A DNA stretch of 64,000 bases from Sphingobacteriia bacterium (GTDB lineage: Bacteria; Bacteroidota; Bacteroidia; Bacteroidales; UBA7960): contig JAABRR010000001.1 of assembly GCA_011390785.1 (NCBI GenBank), positions 1 to 64,000 on the forward strand, written 5' to 3'. Shown here in pieces: positions 1-7,967 of this stretch. Both the position numbers and the translations under genes were made by a program. Position 1 is the stretch's first letter. The number at the start of each line of letters is the position of its first letter. The notes under the pieces were generated by a model. The model saw only the letters and a list, made by a program, of their open reading frames with translations. It was not told the origin of the DNA and did no database searches.

Positions 1-1232
1 TCCCGAAAGTCGGGCATAATAAGATCGCGCAATAGCAGACCACCGTTGGCATGCGGATTGGCTCCCATTCTTCTTTCTCCTTTTGGTGCAAGCTCGGCCA
101 ATTCGGGTATCAGACTACCATTCTTGTCGAATAGCTCTTCCGGCTTATAGCTTTTCATCCAGTCCTCAAGCAGTTGTACATGGTGCGGATGTTCAGAATC
201 GACTATCAGGGGAATTTGATGTGCACGAAATGTCCCTTCAATCTGGAGTCCATCAACAACTTTAGGTCCTGTCCACCCTTTTGGTGATTCGAGCACAATC
301 ATTGGCCATCTGGGGCGTGTGGCATCATTATTTTTTCGGGCATTATCCTGAAATTGTTTAATTTCCTCAATTGCTGTATCCAAAATACCAGCCATTCGTT
401 GATGCATCTTTTCCGGCTCATCCTCCGCAACAAAGTAAGGGGCCCATCCATATCCACGCAGCAACTGATCCAGTTCTTCATGAGTGATACGGGCAAGAAT
501 TGCAGGATTGGCAATTTTGTAGCCATTTAAATGTAAAATTGGTAGAACTGCTCCATCAGTCACCGGATTCAGAAATTTGTTGGAATGCCATGCCGTAGCC
601 AAAGGGCCTGTTTCGGCTTCACCATCACCAATAACACATGCTACGATTAGTTCCGGATTATCAAAAGCAGCTCCAAATGCATGACTTAAGGAATAGCCCA
701 ATTCTCCGCCTTCGTGTATTGAGCCTGGGCAATCGGGCGAAACATGGCTGGGAATACCTCCCGGGAAAGAAAACTGAGTAAACAGCTTTTTCAGGCCGGA
801 TTCATCCTGAGTAATGTCAGGATATACTTCACTGTAAGTGCCTTCAAGATATGTGTTGCCCACCAAAGCGGGCCCGCCATGACCCGGACCGGCAATATAA
901 AACATGTCCAGATCGTACTCTTTTATCACACGATTCAAATGTGCATAAATAAAATTTTGCCCGGGAGTAGTTCCCCAGTGTCCAAGGAGCATGTTCTTGA
1001 TATGTGAACGCTTCAGAGGCTCACGAAGCAATGGGTTTTCATGGAGATAGAGTTGCCCGACTGAAATGTAATTTGCAGCCCGCCAATAAGCATTTATCCT
1101 ATGAAGAAGTTCGGTTGACAATACACCATGGGTTTTATCTGCTTTCTTATTGGTTTCCACTTCAACTATAGAATTAACTGATCCTTTCGTTATGGTATTT
1201 TTTTCTGTCATTTCTTTTATTATCACTGACAT
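1..1232 (-). CDS. xfp: Phosphoketolase (xylulose-5-P/fructose-6-P), N-terminal part
   Basis: This is a ThDP-dependent phosphoketolase. The family splits xylulose 5-phosphate or fructose 6-phosphate with inorganic phosphate into acetyl phosphate plus an aldose phosphate, in the cytosol. Reading the minus strand from ATG at 1232, the first ~410 residues are visible and the gene runs off the left edge; the family is usually about 790 residues. Recognisable pieces in order are [15 protein letters not shown], a segment with [18 protein letters not shown], and the cofactor motif [18 protein letters not shown] second ATG lies 21 bases downstream at 1211; the upstream one keeps a 15-base gap to transaldolase. 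Together the two genes form a pentose-phosphate shunt operon. The identification is confident from these near-invariant motifs; what lies beyond the edge is not seen. Confidence 0.95.
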   Translation of the reverse strand, partial: MSVIIKEMTEKNTITKGSVNSIVEVETNKKADKTHGVLSTELLHRINAYWRAANYISVGQLYLHENPLLREPLKRSHIKNMLLGHWGTTPGQNFIYAHLNRVIKEYDLDMFYIAGPGHGGPALVGNTYLEGTYSEVYPDITQDESGLKKLFTQFSFPGGIPSHVSPDCPGSIHEGGELGYSLSHAFGAAFDNPELIVACVIGDGEAETGPLATAWHSNKFLNPVTDGAVLPILHLNGYKIANPAILARITHEELDQLLRGYGWAPYFVAEDEPEKMHQRMAGILDTAIEEIKQFQDNARKNNDATRPRWPMIVLESPKGWTGPKVVDGLQIEGTFRAHQIPLIVDSEHPHHVQLLEDWMKSYKPEELFDKNGSLIPELAELAPKGERRMGANPHANGGLLLRDLIMPDFR

Positions 1233-1247
1233 ATTATTCTTCTTAAA

Positions 1248-2366
1248 TTAAACTGATGACTTTTTTGTTATGGCATCCATCAACTTGTCAAAGGGTTTGT
1301 TGAATTTTTCAACACCTTCATCCTCTAGTTGCTGGGTCACCCGATCGATGTCGATTCCCAGTCCGGCCAATACCAACAAAATCCTTTGGGCTTCTTCAAC
1401 ATTTTGTTCTAGGCGTAATTCCGGATATCCATGGTCACGATAGGCATCCATCGTTACTGGCGGAATAGTGTTAACCGTATCTCTGCCAATTATTGCTTCA
1501 ATATATTTTATATCGCTATTTTTGGGGTTTTTGGTACTTGTGCTTGCCCAAAGTAACCGTTGTGAAAGGGCCCCTTTCTCTGCAAGGATATTGAATCTTG
1601 GACTCCCAAATATTGTTCTATAGATTTGATAAGCTTCCTTAGCGCTTGAAATGGCAACCTGCCCATAGGCTTCTTCAGCATCTTTATCAGTTTTATTGCC
1701 TTCTTCAATTATTCTTTCCAGTAAAGGGTCTATATGGGAATCGATCCGACCCAGAAAAAAACTGGCAACTGAGGCAACCTGCGATACTGGCTTTCCCTGG
1801 TTTATTCTCTCCTCCAATCCTGAAAAATAGGCTTCTGCAACCTGCTTATACCGTGGTAAACCAAAAATAAGGGTTACATTGATGTTAATTCCCTCACTGA
1901 TCAATTTCCGGATCGCGGGTAATCCCTCCAATGTGGCCGGAATCTTTATGAGAACATTGGGTCGGTTTAAAGAAAACCATAACCGCCGTGCTTCTTCAAT
2001 GGTGTCCTTTGTGTTATGGGCCAGGTGTGGATTTACTTCCAGGCTCACATATCCATCTTTGTAACCAGTCATTTCATATACTGCCTTAAATTGATCGGCA
2101 GCATTCTGAACATCTTGCTGGCTAAGCAATTCGTAGATTTCTTTATTATTTTTTCCCTTTAGACTCAGCTCTTTAATTTGCTGGTCGTATATTTTGCTTT
2201 GGGCAATTGCCTTCTCAAAAATTTTTGGGTTCGAGGTTATACCACGAAGCCCATCTTTATCTATTAAATGTTTTAGCTCCCCGCTTGTTATTAAATCACG
2301 TCTTATATAGTCGAGCCAAATAGATTGTCCTAACTTTTCTAATTTTTTTAAAGGATTTCCTTCCAT
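1248..2366 (-). CDS. tal: Transaldolase
   Basis: Transaldolase moves a dihydroxyacetone unit between sugar phosphates in the non-oxidative pentose phosphate pathway. At 372 residues it belongs to the long, monofunctional form seen in actinobacteria and cyanobacteria rather than the short ~220-residue form. The N-terminus shows GLRGITSNPKIFEKAI, and the Schiff-base lysine is K141 in NVLIKIPATLEGLPAI. Further along, NVTLIFGLPRYKQVAEAY and the C-terminal segment with TIPPVTMDAYRDHG also fit the family. It precedes phosphoketolase by 15 bases on the same strand, so the two are probably co-transcribed and draw on the same sugar phosphate pool. The ATG at 2366 fits the family start. Confidence 0.95.
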   Translation of the reverse strand: MEGNPLKKLEKLGQSIWLDYIRRDLITSGELKHLIDKDGLRGITSNPKIFEKAIAQSKIYDQQIKELSLKGKNNKEIYELLSQQDVQNAADQFKAVYEMTGYKDGYVSLEVNPHLAHNTKDTIEEARRLWFSLNRPNVLIKIPATLEGLPAIRKLISEGININVTLIFGLPRYKQVAEAYFSGLEERINQGKPVSQVASVASFFLGRIDSHIDPLLERIIEEGNKTDKDAEEAYGQVAISSAKEAYQIYRTIFGSPRFNILAEKGALSQRLLWASTSTKNPKNSDIKYIEAIIGRDTVNTIPPVTMDAYRDHGYPELRLEQNVEEAQRILLVLAGLGIDIDRVTQQLEDEGVEKFNKPFDKLMDAITKKSSV

Positions 2367-2490
2367 AGTCTTTCTTTTAATGACCTGTGTAAAGCCTTGG
2401 ATTCTCTAGATAGAGAGGCTTACAAACTTTAGATTTGAAAGACTAAAGATCTTTATTTATATTAGGATGTATGTTACATTACAATCTAAA

Positions 2491-2513
2491 AAAGTTACAT
2501 TATTCACGCATTG
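2491..2513. repeat. Short repeat, copy A
   Basis: A 23-base segment matches 18 of 23 positions with 2980-3002, sharing the core TACATnATTCACrCATT. It lies just downstream of the acidic-protein gene and upstream of transaldolase. It may be a shared regulatory element or chance similarity in AT-rich DNA. Confidence 0.3.
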
Positions 2514-2555
2514 CCAAAATTGCAAAAAAAGGAGTTAACCCGGTAGCCCTGACAT

Positions 2556-2906
2556 TCACTTTTTCTGATTCTCTTCCAGATCTTGATGGTCGTCTCCGCC
2601 TAAACTGTAGTAATTGTTCTCTTCATCTTCGCTTCCAATATTTTCCTGCCGGTCATCCAACTCTGAGCCTGGAATATCGAGGTCTTTTTCACTTTGCAGA
2701 TCATCCAAACTCTTCCTTCTTGATGTATTGTTACTATTCGGCTCTTTCGAATTGGAAGTATCTTCCGGGTTAATTTCTTCTTCTTCCAGAAAGTTTGCGT
2801 AAATATCTTCACTGTCAGGATTTTTTGGATATCCAGGAAGGCTACTCTTGTCTTTTTTGTCTGATTGATCATCAGACTGCTTTAAATTCTCACTTAGTTT
2901 TTTCAT
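2556..2906 (-). CDS. Short acidic hydrophilic protein, conserved type
   Basis: This is a 116-residue cytosolic-type protein with no signal peptide or hydrophobic segment. It is very rich in D, E, N and S and probably disordered. The C-terminal third contains DIPGSELDDRQENIGSEDEE followed by NNYYSLGGDDHQDLEE. I recall this block as recurrent in small Bacteroidota proteins of unknown role; that is memory, not a search. The reading frame extends upstream to 3023, but the added 39 residues look like translated spacer, so the ATG at 2906 (start MKKLSENLKQ) is preferred. It is a stand-alone gene upstream of transaldolase. Function unknown. Confidence 0.65.
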   Translation of the reverse strand: MKKLSENLKQSDDQSDKKDKSSLPGYPKNPDSEDIYANFLEEEEINPEDTSNSKEPNSNNTSRRKSLDDLQSEKDLDIPGSELDDRQENIGSEDEENNYYSLGGDDHQDLEENQKK

Positions 2907-2979
2907 GTTGTATGCTTGATTTTTTGAGCTAACTAAGTTAAGCACCAGAGAACAGAAAATTGTTACAGAATTTTTTAAA

Positions 2980-3002
2980 AAGGCTACATAATTCACACAT
3001 TT
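2980..3002. repeat. Short repeat, copy B
   Basis: This is the second copy of the segment at 2491-2513, sharing TACATnATTCACrCATT. It lies 74 bases upstream of the start of the acidic protein on the minus strand, so it is placed where an operator or promoter element for that gene could be. Confidence 0.3.
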
Positions 3003-3119
3003 GAAACAACTGATTTTATGCATGACTCACATCCGTCTTCTTTTTGCTTCTCTGAAATTTTTAACAAAGTGGTACCAACATAAACTGCAAAGTTGCCTCA
3101 CAACGTATCCGTTTTGTTT

Positions 3120-3471
3120 TTAACTTTTTGATGCAAAAGAACCCTTGAATCGTAAGTCTTCTATTTTCATTTCCAAGGAATAAATATTCATCCTACCCAT
3201 ATGTTTCTGGCCAGAGCAAGAAATTGTCAGGGTATTATCTCTTGAAATAATTTCATTGCGGCTATCATGATGCGGAAACCCCGGGAAAGACTCCAGGTTG
3301 GCATATGTTATGAGAACAGTTCAAAGTCGAATCAATCTTCAACTTATGATTGTATAATGGATAGGCTAAAGTGTTTCCGTAAAGTATCCAATCTGTTTTG
3401 TATTGCATTACTTTAACAGATGAATCATCAGTGTATTTATTAATATACACAAACGGATTCCATTTCAACAA
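3120..3471 (-). pseudogene. Frameshifted remnant of an unrecognised gene
   Basis: Two overlapping reading frames on the minus strand join into one plausible protein. The upstream frame (3471 to about 3280) ends with KIDSTLNCSHNICQPGVFPG and then meets a stop. Shifting one base at the G4 run near 3282 opens a second frame that continues GFPHHDSRNEIISRDNTLTI and ends with FKGSFASKS at the stop 3120-3122. No ATG opens the upstream frame: it starts at a TTG or runs back to a stop at 3517-3519, so the 5' end also appears lost. Family unknown. A sequencing error at the G run is the alternative to genuine decay. It lies in a stretch that also holds the truncated DUF4918 gene. Confidence 0.4.
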
Positions 3472-3531
3472 TTTTGTATGGATGTAAATTGCCCTTTTAC
3501 GGAAGAAACTTGTGCATTAAAGAGTTAATGC

Positions 3532-3870
3532 TTATTTGCTAAATTCGCAGGTTCTGAATGAGCTTGTAAAAGTAAAACTACTTTCACTTTTAACTGTAAC
3601 ATATGATGTAGGGATATCAACCATGAGATACTTATTTGCATCAGACGAACTTCTTGTATAGATTTCTACATAAGTAATGTCTGTGCTGCCACTGTAATCA
3701 ATCCCTTCCCAGGTTAAAGTATCATTAGAAAGGGTCATTATACAATAAGGAGTACATGTGCCATCTTTTAGTTCATACTCTCCGCTTAAAATAATAATCG
3801 GATCGCTTTCCTTTTTGCATGAAAAAAGACCAATTATTGCCAATAGGATTATTAAAGAAAGTACCTTCAT
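3532..3870 (-). CDS. Small lipoprotein of unknown function
   Basis: This encodes 112 residues. The N-terminus is a clear lipoprotein signal: MKV, a hydrophobic run, then GLFSCKKESD with the lipidated cysteine at about residue 18. The mature part is short, with TCTPYCIMTLSNDTLTWEGI, and looks beta-rich, with two or three cysteines that could pair in the periplasm. It resembles the many small lipocalin-like lipoproteins of Bacteroidota, but I cannot assign a family. It stands alone between a decayed gene and a ~500-base spacer. Export and lipidation are well supported; function is not. Confidence 0.7.
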   Translation of the reverse strand: MKVLSLIILLAIIGLFSCKKESDPIIILSGEYELKDGTCTPYCIMTLSNDTLTWEGIDYSGSTDITYVEIYTRSSSDANKYLMVDIPTSYVTVKSESSFTFTSSFRTCEFSK

Positions 3871-4289
3871 AAAGTAAATATTTTATGCCTGCAATTATGC
3901 CAACCGGCTATTTCTCCCTACTTCTTTTTAAGGCAGTTTCAGGTTGCCTGCCATTTGGATTACAATATAATTTTGCATCGCTCTTCCTATTCGAAAACTA
4001 GCGATGGAGATGATTACAGATTAAACACCTAATTAAAATTAGTTAGTTTTATTCAAAAATCAAAATACATAAATAATTAGCCCATCTAAAAAACACTCAA
4101 TGCTTTGTAATTCTGAATTTTAATTCGTTTATGGTGAATCTCAGTGCAAGGATTATGAATCAATTATAATCAAAACTCAACTTTAAACTATCGTTAGTTT
4201 TTAGGAAGCCCTAATTAAAAAAGGTTTTTGGTATTTCTACCCAGACTCTCTCATGGAAATACGAGTATTTCCAGGATAGTTTGGTCAGG
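3871..4289. other. Spacer without a recognised gene
   Basis: About 420 AT-rich bases separate the divergent lipoprotein gene and the DUF4918 remnant. I see no reading frame with a family signature, no RNA gene and no clear hairpin terminator. The upstream promoter of the lipoprotein gene should lie at its left end. Confidence 0.4.
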
Positions 4290-4319
4290 TTGTTTCGAAA
4301 ACAATTAACAGTATATTTG
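4290..4319 (+). promoter_or_regulatory. Bacteroidota-type promoter (TTG / TATATTTG)
   Basis: TTG at 4290-4292 is followed, after 19 bases, by TATATTTG at 4312-4319, matching the Bacteroidota -33/-7 consensus (TTG, TAnnTTTG). It sits 49 bases before the ATG of the DUF4918 remnant, suggesting the broken gene may still be transcribed. Confidence 0.5.
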
Positions 4320-4368
4320 CAGCACTATGATTTAAATTTTGGAAGGAAGAAATACTGCTATATATATT

Positions 4369-4758
4369 ATGACCACCTTTGCCCAACGTATTATCAGCTA
4401 CAATAAATCTCTCAGTCTCGAAATTGACCTGCCTGATGGAATTCGCATAATGAATCCTTTTAAGGAAAATCCTTCTGCCCTGGCGGTTTCGTCAACCTTT
4501 TACCAAAAGTACTACAACGACAACAAAAGCCGGATGTTGATTCTGGGTATCAATCCGGGCCGGTTTGGGGCAGGAATTACGGGTATTCCCTTTACCGATA
4601 CCAAAAGACTACGCGAAAAATGCGGTCTTCAGATTGAAAACCTGGAAAGTTACGAGCCCTCAAGCGTTTTCGTTTATAAAGTTATTGATGCCTATGGCGG
4701 TGTTGAGAAGTTTTATTCCGATTTTTTACTTCTTCCAGGCACTGAGCCTTGGTTATAA
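4369..4758 (+). pseudogene. Truncated DUF4918 (uracil-DNA-glycosylase-like fold) gene
   Basis: The N-terminal half of a DUF4918-type protein is intact: LPDGIRIMNPFKENPSAL, then MLILGINPGRFGAGITGIPF, then EPSSVFVYKVIDAYGGVEKF. These are the glycosylase-like motifs of the family. Right after YSDF the frame departs from the expected sequence and stops at 4756-4758. Dropping one T from the T run near 4722 restores a few family-like residues (DFYF...ALS) before a second disruption, and no C-terminal histidine-containing motif follows. Intact members are roughly 220-240 residues; about 129 remain here. The ATG at 4369 is preferred over an upstream TTG at 4339. It is most likely a decayed gene; assembly error is possible. 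Confidence 0.65.
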
Positions 4759-4924
4759 TTATTTGATGGTTTCAATAATCGTATTTTACCTTTGCTTTCA
4801 GTGCTGAATAAATCCATCATGCTTCTTAAAAGATGCAAATACAATCAGCCATCAAAGATACATTCCTAATTCGTAAAATTTTCATTAACCCCTTTAAGAC
4901 CTTCCAAGATAATTTGCAAGCAAA

Positions 4925-5530
4925 TTATTCTCCATCCCCGCAATTTTTCCCATAAAACTCTATCACATCTTCTGGGGTTCGGATTTCTCTTTCGTTGATT
5001 TTTTGCACCAATGCAGGGCAATGAACGAAGTATTCGGAAAGTGCTTTCTTTTTCAATCCCAGAATTCCTTGTGTGGCTCTTACCATTTCCGCTCTTCCTT
5101 CGATGTGAAACAGGGGAAAGTGCTCGATTGTATCGTAATCGCTGTCAACATACTCCCAATAGTAATAACTGAGGGCTCCTTTTTGAACTACCCTTAAAAA
5201 GGTTTTTTTATGAGTGGGCGCGATGACGTATCGGATTCTTAAAAACTGACTTCCCTGCTTTATACCAATACTTTCGTAAACTCTGTTGCCTGTTTTGTAG
5301 CCCATAATCTGGCTGGCATTGAATTTCTTTCGGGATCGCGAATTATCTTCCTTAAATCTGATCTTTTTAAGAATCCTGGGGAAGGCACCTGTTTCTCTGT
5401 CTCTTACGCTTCCAAAAAGAGTATCGTTGGTTAGTGTTACTATGTAACCTTCTTCATAATCTCTTTGGGCAAAAAGGTTTAGGGAAATGAGAAAAAAAAC
5501 TAAAAATGGTTGAATGGTTTTATAATACAT
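4925..5530 (-). CDS. Secreted protein of unknown function
   Basis: Starting at the ATG at 5530, the 201-residue product has a signal peptide, MYYKTIQPFLVFFLISLNLFAQ, cleaved after FAQ. An in-frame start at 5581 would only add 17 charged residues ahead of it. The mature part opens with YEEGYIVTLTNDTLFGSVRD, a pattern common in periplasmic Bacteroidota proteins of unknown role, and is rich in basic residues. No catalytic motif is evident. It is transcribed alone; the upstream neighbour on the same strand is 265 bases away. Secretion is well supported; the family is unnamed. Confidence 0.7.
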   Translation of the reverse strand: MYYKTIQPFLVFFLISLNLFAQRDYEEGYIVTLTNDTLFGSVRDRETGAFPRILKKIRFKEDNSRSRKKFNASQIMGYKTGNRVYESIGIKQGSQFLRIRYVIAPTHKKTFLRVVQKGALSYYYWEYVDSDYDTIEHFPLFHIEGRAEMVRATQGILGLKKKALSEYFVHCPALVQKINEREIRTPEDVIEFYGKNCGDGE

Positions 5531-5795
5531 AATCTTTTGGTTGGACAAATAGTATTGTTCGAAATAGTTGCTGAAAATCAAATATAACTTGTCTTATCCT
5601 AAAAGGGCATTAAAAAATAATAGTCATTTAAATAAGATGAACAGGGCATTTACAATACTATTGACACACACGGGTGATGATTAAATACATCAGCCTGAGA
5701 TCTCTGTGATCATTGGGGTTGGCTAGGTCCATCTTTGTTTACAAATGGGAGACAGATTATTGAACATGTGAAAGTCAAACCACAAAAGTATCAAA

Positions 5796-6575
5796 TTAAA
5801 TAATTTTTCCTACTTCAAAATGCATCCCATCATGCCTCGAAAAGTGACCACCCCAGTAGAATCCATACTGAAGGGCGATCTCTGCCAATTTTCTTACGGA
5901 TCCTTTGGCTCCCTGTTTTGGTGGGATAACGCCCAATCCATTGGTGGCAGCATTTATATCGAATGCAATGCCATAACTATGTGAACTTAAACTGCTGGCT
6001 GATCCCCTGATCATGCGGGGGTTGTAAGCTCCATCATAGCTTTCCAAAAGATGGGTAAGACCATCTCTTTCCCAATGAGCAAACAACTGCTCGAATTGGT
6101 GGGCTACTTTTTTATGCACTCTCATGCGGCTGGCCCTATATGGCGGCAGTGAGGCAAAAATCGGAGTGTTGATCATAACAATGTTTTCTCTTTCCCAGTC
6201 ACCTTTGATGATAATCTGGCGTCCCGGGTTGGGGTTTGGTTTCAACTCCCAGGTAAACTCACCAAATTTCTTTTTATATTCGCTTTGCGAGAAGCTTCTA
6301 AATTCAGGTTTGGGTGGCCAGTGAATTCCTTCAGGATTATTATCAACCGGGTTTCGTACCAGCTCAAAACCCATTGAGCCCGCTTTGGCAAAAGTAAAAG
6401 TACCGGCAACACCATCGGCTGACAATCCGTTTCTTTGCTGAAACCCGTGGGTAGCGATTTCGGTAGCCTGATCAAATATTCCGTTGGCAACCACGTCTGT
6501 AAATCCTTGTCCTGAAAGAAAATATTGCCATCTTTTTACGTCGGGCCCATTCAGACCACTTTTTAAAGCTCTCAT
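5796..6575 (-). CDS. M15-family peptidoglycan peptidase with peptidoglycan-binding domain
   Basis: The 259-residue protein joins an N-terminal peptidoglycan-binding domain (about 1-70; GPDVKRWQYFL, GIFDQATEIATHGFQQRNGL) to a C-terminal VanY/M15-type D-Ala-D-Ala or L-Ala-D-Glu peptidase (about 140-259). The zinc ligands are visible as H199 and D206 in SSHSYGIAFDIN and H252 in RHDGMHFEVG, with the WGG motif just before. There is no signal peptide: the start MRALKSG is polar and an in-frame stop lies just upstream. That is typical of endolysins rather than of secreted cell-wall enzymes, though no phage genes are nearby. Activity is well supported; biological role is open. Confidence 0.85.
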   Translation of the reverse strand: MRALKSGLNGPDVKRWQYFLSGQGFTDVVANGIFDQATEIATHGFQQRNGLSADGVAGTFTFAKAGSMGFELVRNPVDNNPEGIHWPPKPEFRSFSQSEYKKKFGEFTWELKPNPNPGRQIIIKGDWERENIVMINTPIFASLPPYRASRMRVHKKVAHQFEQLFAHWERDGLTHLLESYDGAYNPRMIRGSASSLSSHSYGIAFDINAATNGLGVIPPKQGAKGSVRKLAEIALQYGFYWGGHFSRHDGMHFEVGKII

Positions 6576-7100
6576 AATAAATAGATTAAATTGTTAAATA
6601 AGTATAGTTAGTCAAAAATATCTTGTAAAAGATAATCCCAATAGGGAAGTTTTCTTTCATTCCATAGGAGATGTGAATATGGGTCATTAAACCGCCAGTT
6701 CATTAAAAAATTCGGGCAACATCTATTCTGTTATTAAACATTGTACCGAATACGTAGTAAGCTGCCAGTATATTTGCGTGTATTAACTTAAAGTTAATAA
6801 AAACATTAGTTTAAATCAAAAATAAAATAGTTGGTCATAAAACTCTTCTGAAAAACTCTCCGGCTTACTTGTATCCTTAATATTACGTTATCTTTTAAAA
6901 TGATATAACCATAATGTCTTACTTAAAATTAGATTTACTCCCAAACAAGACCTTCTTTAAAATGAATACATATAAGTATAAAGATATTTCGATTTCAAAT
7001 TAAATTCATTAACTTTAAGTTACTCTCCGACAAGTAAACAAAGATTAATGCTTTAAATAATAAACCTGGTTAAAAACACAATTTTAAGATAGAGATAACG
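6576..7100. other. Divergent spacer, 525 bases
   Basis: This AT-rich spacer lies between the divergent M15 peptidase and the 7101 membrane protein. I see no gene, RNA or strong hairpin. It must contain both promoters, but I could not identify a convincing TTG/TAnnTTTG pair. Confidence 0.4.
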
Positions 7101-7946
7101 ATGGAAACAGATGAAAAGAAACTTGTGAGCAGCATTAAAAGAGCTACAATATTTTCTGGCATAGGCATGGGCCTCCTTCTGGGAATAATTATGGGATTGT
7201 CGGCATCGGAAGTAGTGCAAACAATATTTGGTGTGCTCACAGCTATGCTTGGGGCATTTCTGGGCTTCGACAAACGAAGTTTTGCCGGTATGGAAGCCGC
7301 AGAATACGAAAAGGAAAAGTACAACACCCTGTTTACCGGCCTTCGGGCGGGTTCCTTTGGAATTGCTGTGGTGGCGGGAATTTTATCGGGCATGTATATT
7401 CGTACCCAGGAAGTATTGACCATGTCGGTAGAAAAAAGAGTAAAGCAATGGACCGACGCCGATTTTGAACCTGAATATGCGCGCAGACTGGTTGCGTACC
7501 AAATGCTGGCTATTGACCCACAAACCGGAGACACCGGCCCGTTAACAGAAGTACAGCGCGTTACCCAGGGGGCACTATTTAACGCAGCTGACCGTATTTC
7601 TTTATGCGGCACCATTGATCCGGGAAACTGGAACGGCGACTGGCAAAAAGCCAAAAAAGACATGTTGGATCTGGATATAGAACCTTTGACTGAACTGGTA
7701 AAGGTGATTGAAAGCGATGTACCCGCTTCTCATCGTACCGATTTTTTATGGGGACTAAGGGTCCTCGTGTGTGAAATGAGTAACAAAACAACACAATTTT
7801 GCAAGTTTGGCACCGATATTAACCAATGGCTTAAAAACGATGATACACAAACAATTGCAGATGAAATTGTGAAACTAAACCCGGAAAGCCAAAAAGCAGT
7901 GATGGAAGTGTTGTCTGATATGGTTTGTCAACTTGAAAAAAATTAA
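7101..7946 (+). CDS. Two-helix membrane protein of unknown function
   Basis: The 281-residue product has a charged N-terminus, a glycine-rich pair of transmembrane helices (about residues 18-54, FSGIGMGLLLGIIMGLSA), a polar loop and a further helix (about 82-104). A C-terminal soluble domain of ~175 residues contains four cysteines, including one in ISLCGTIDPGNWNGDW and one in FLWGLRVLVCEM. No enzyme motif is seen. It lies 21 bases upstream of a secreted trypsin-like protease and is almost certainly co-transcribed with it, so it may anchor, regulate or receive that protease. Family unknown. Confidence 0.7.
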   Translation: METDEKKLVSSIKRATIFSGIGMGLLLGIIMGLSASEVVQTIFGVLTAMLGAFLGFDKRSFAGMEAAEYEKEKYNTLFTGLRAGSFGIAVVAGILSGMYIRTQEVLTMSVEKRVKQWTDADFEPEYARRLVAYQMLAIDPQTGDTGPLTEVQRVTQGALFNAADRISLCGTIDPGNWNGDWQKAKKDMLDLDIEPLTELVKVIESDVPASHRTDFLWGLRVLVCEMSNKTTQFCKFGTDINQWLKNDDTQTIADEIVKLNPESQKAVMEVLSDMVCQLEKN

Positions 7947-7967
7947 TTCACCAAATCAAATTTAAAT

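Noticed and set aside
5796..6575. Prophage remnant
   Set aside because: The peptidase is endolysin-like, but no integrase, portal, capsid, tail or att repeat was seen on either side.
7070..7663. 197-residue minus-strand frame
   Set aside because: It lies antisense to the membrane-protein gene at 7101, which has transmembrane segments, a proper start and an operon partner. The antisense product has no family signature.
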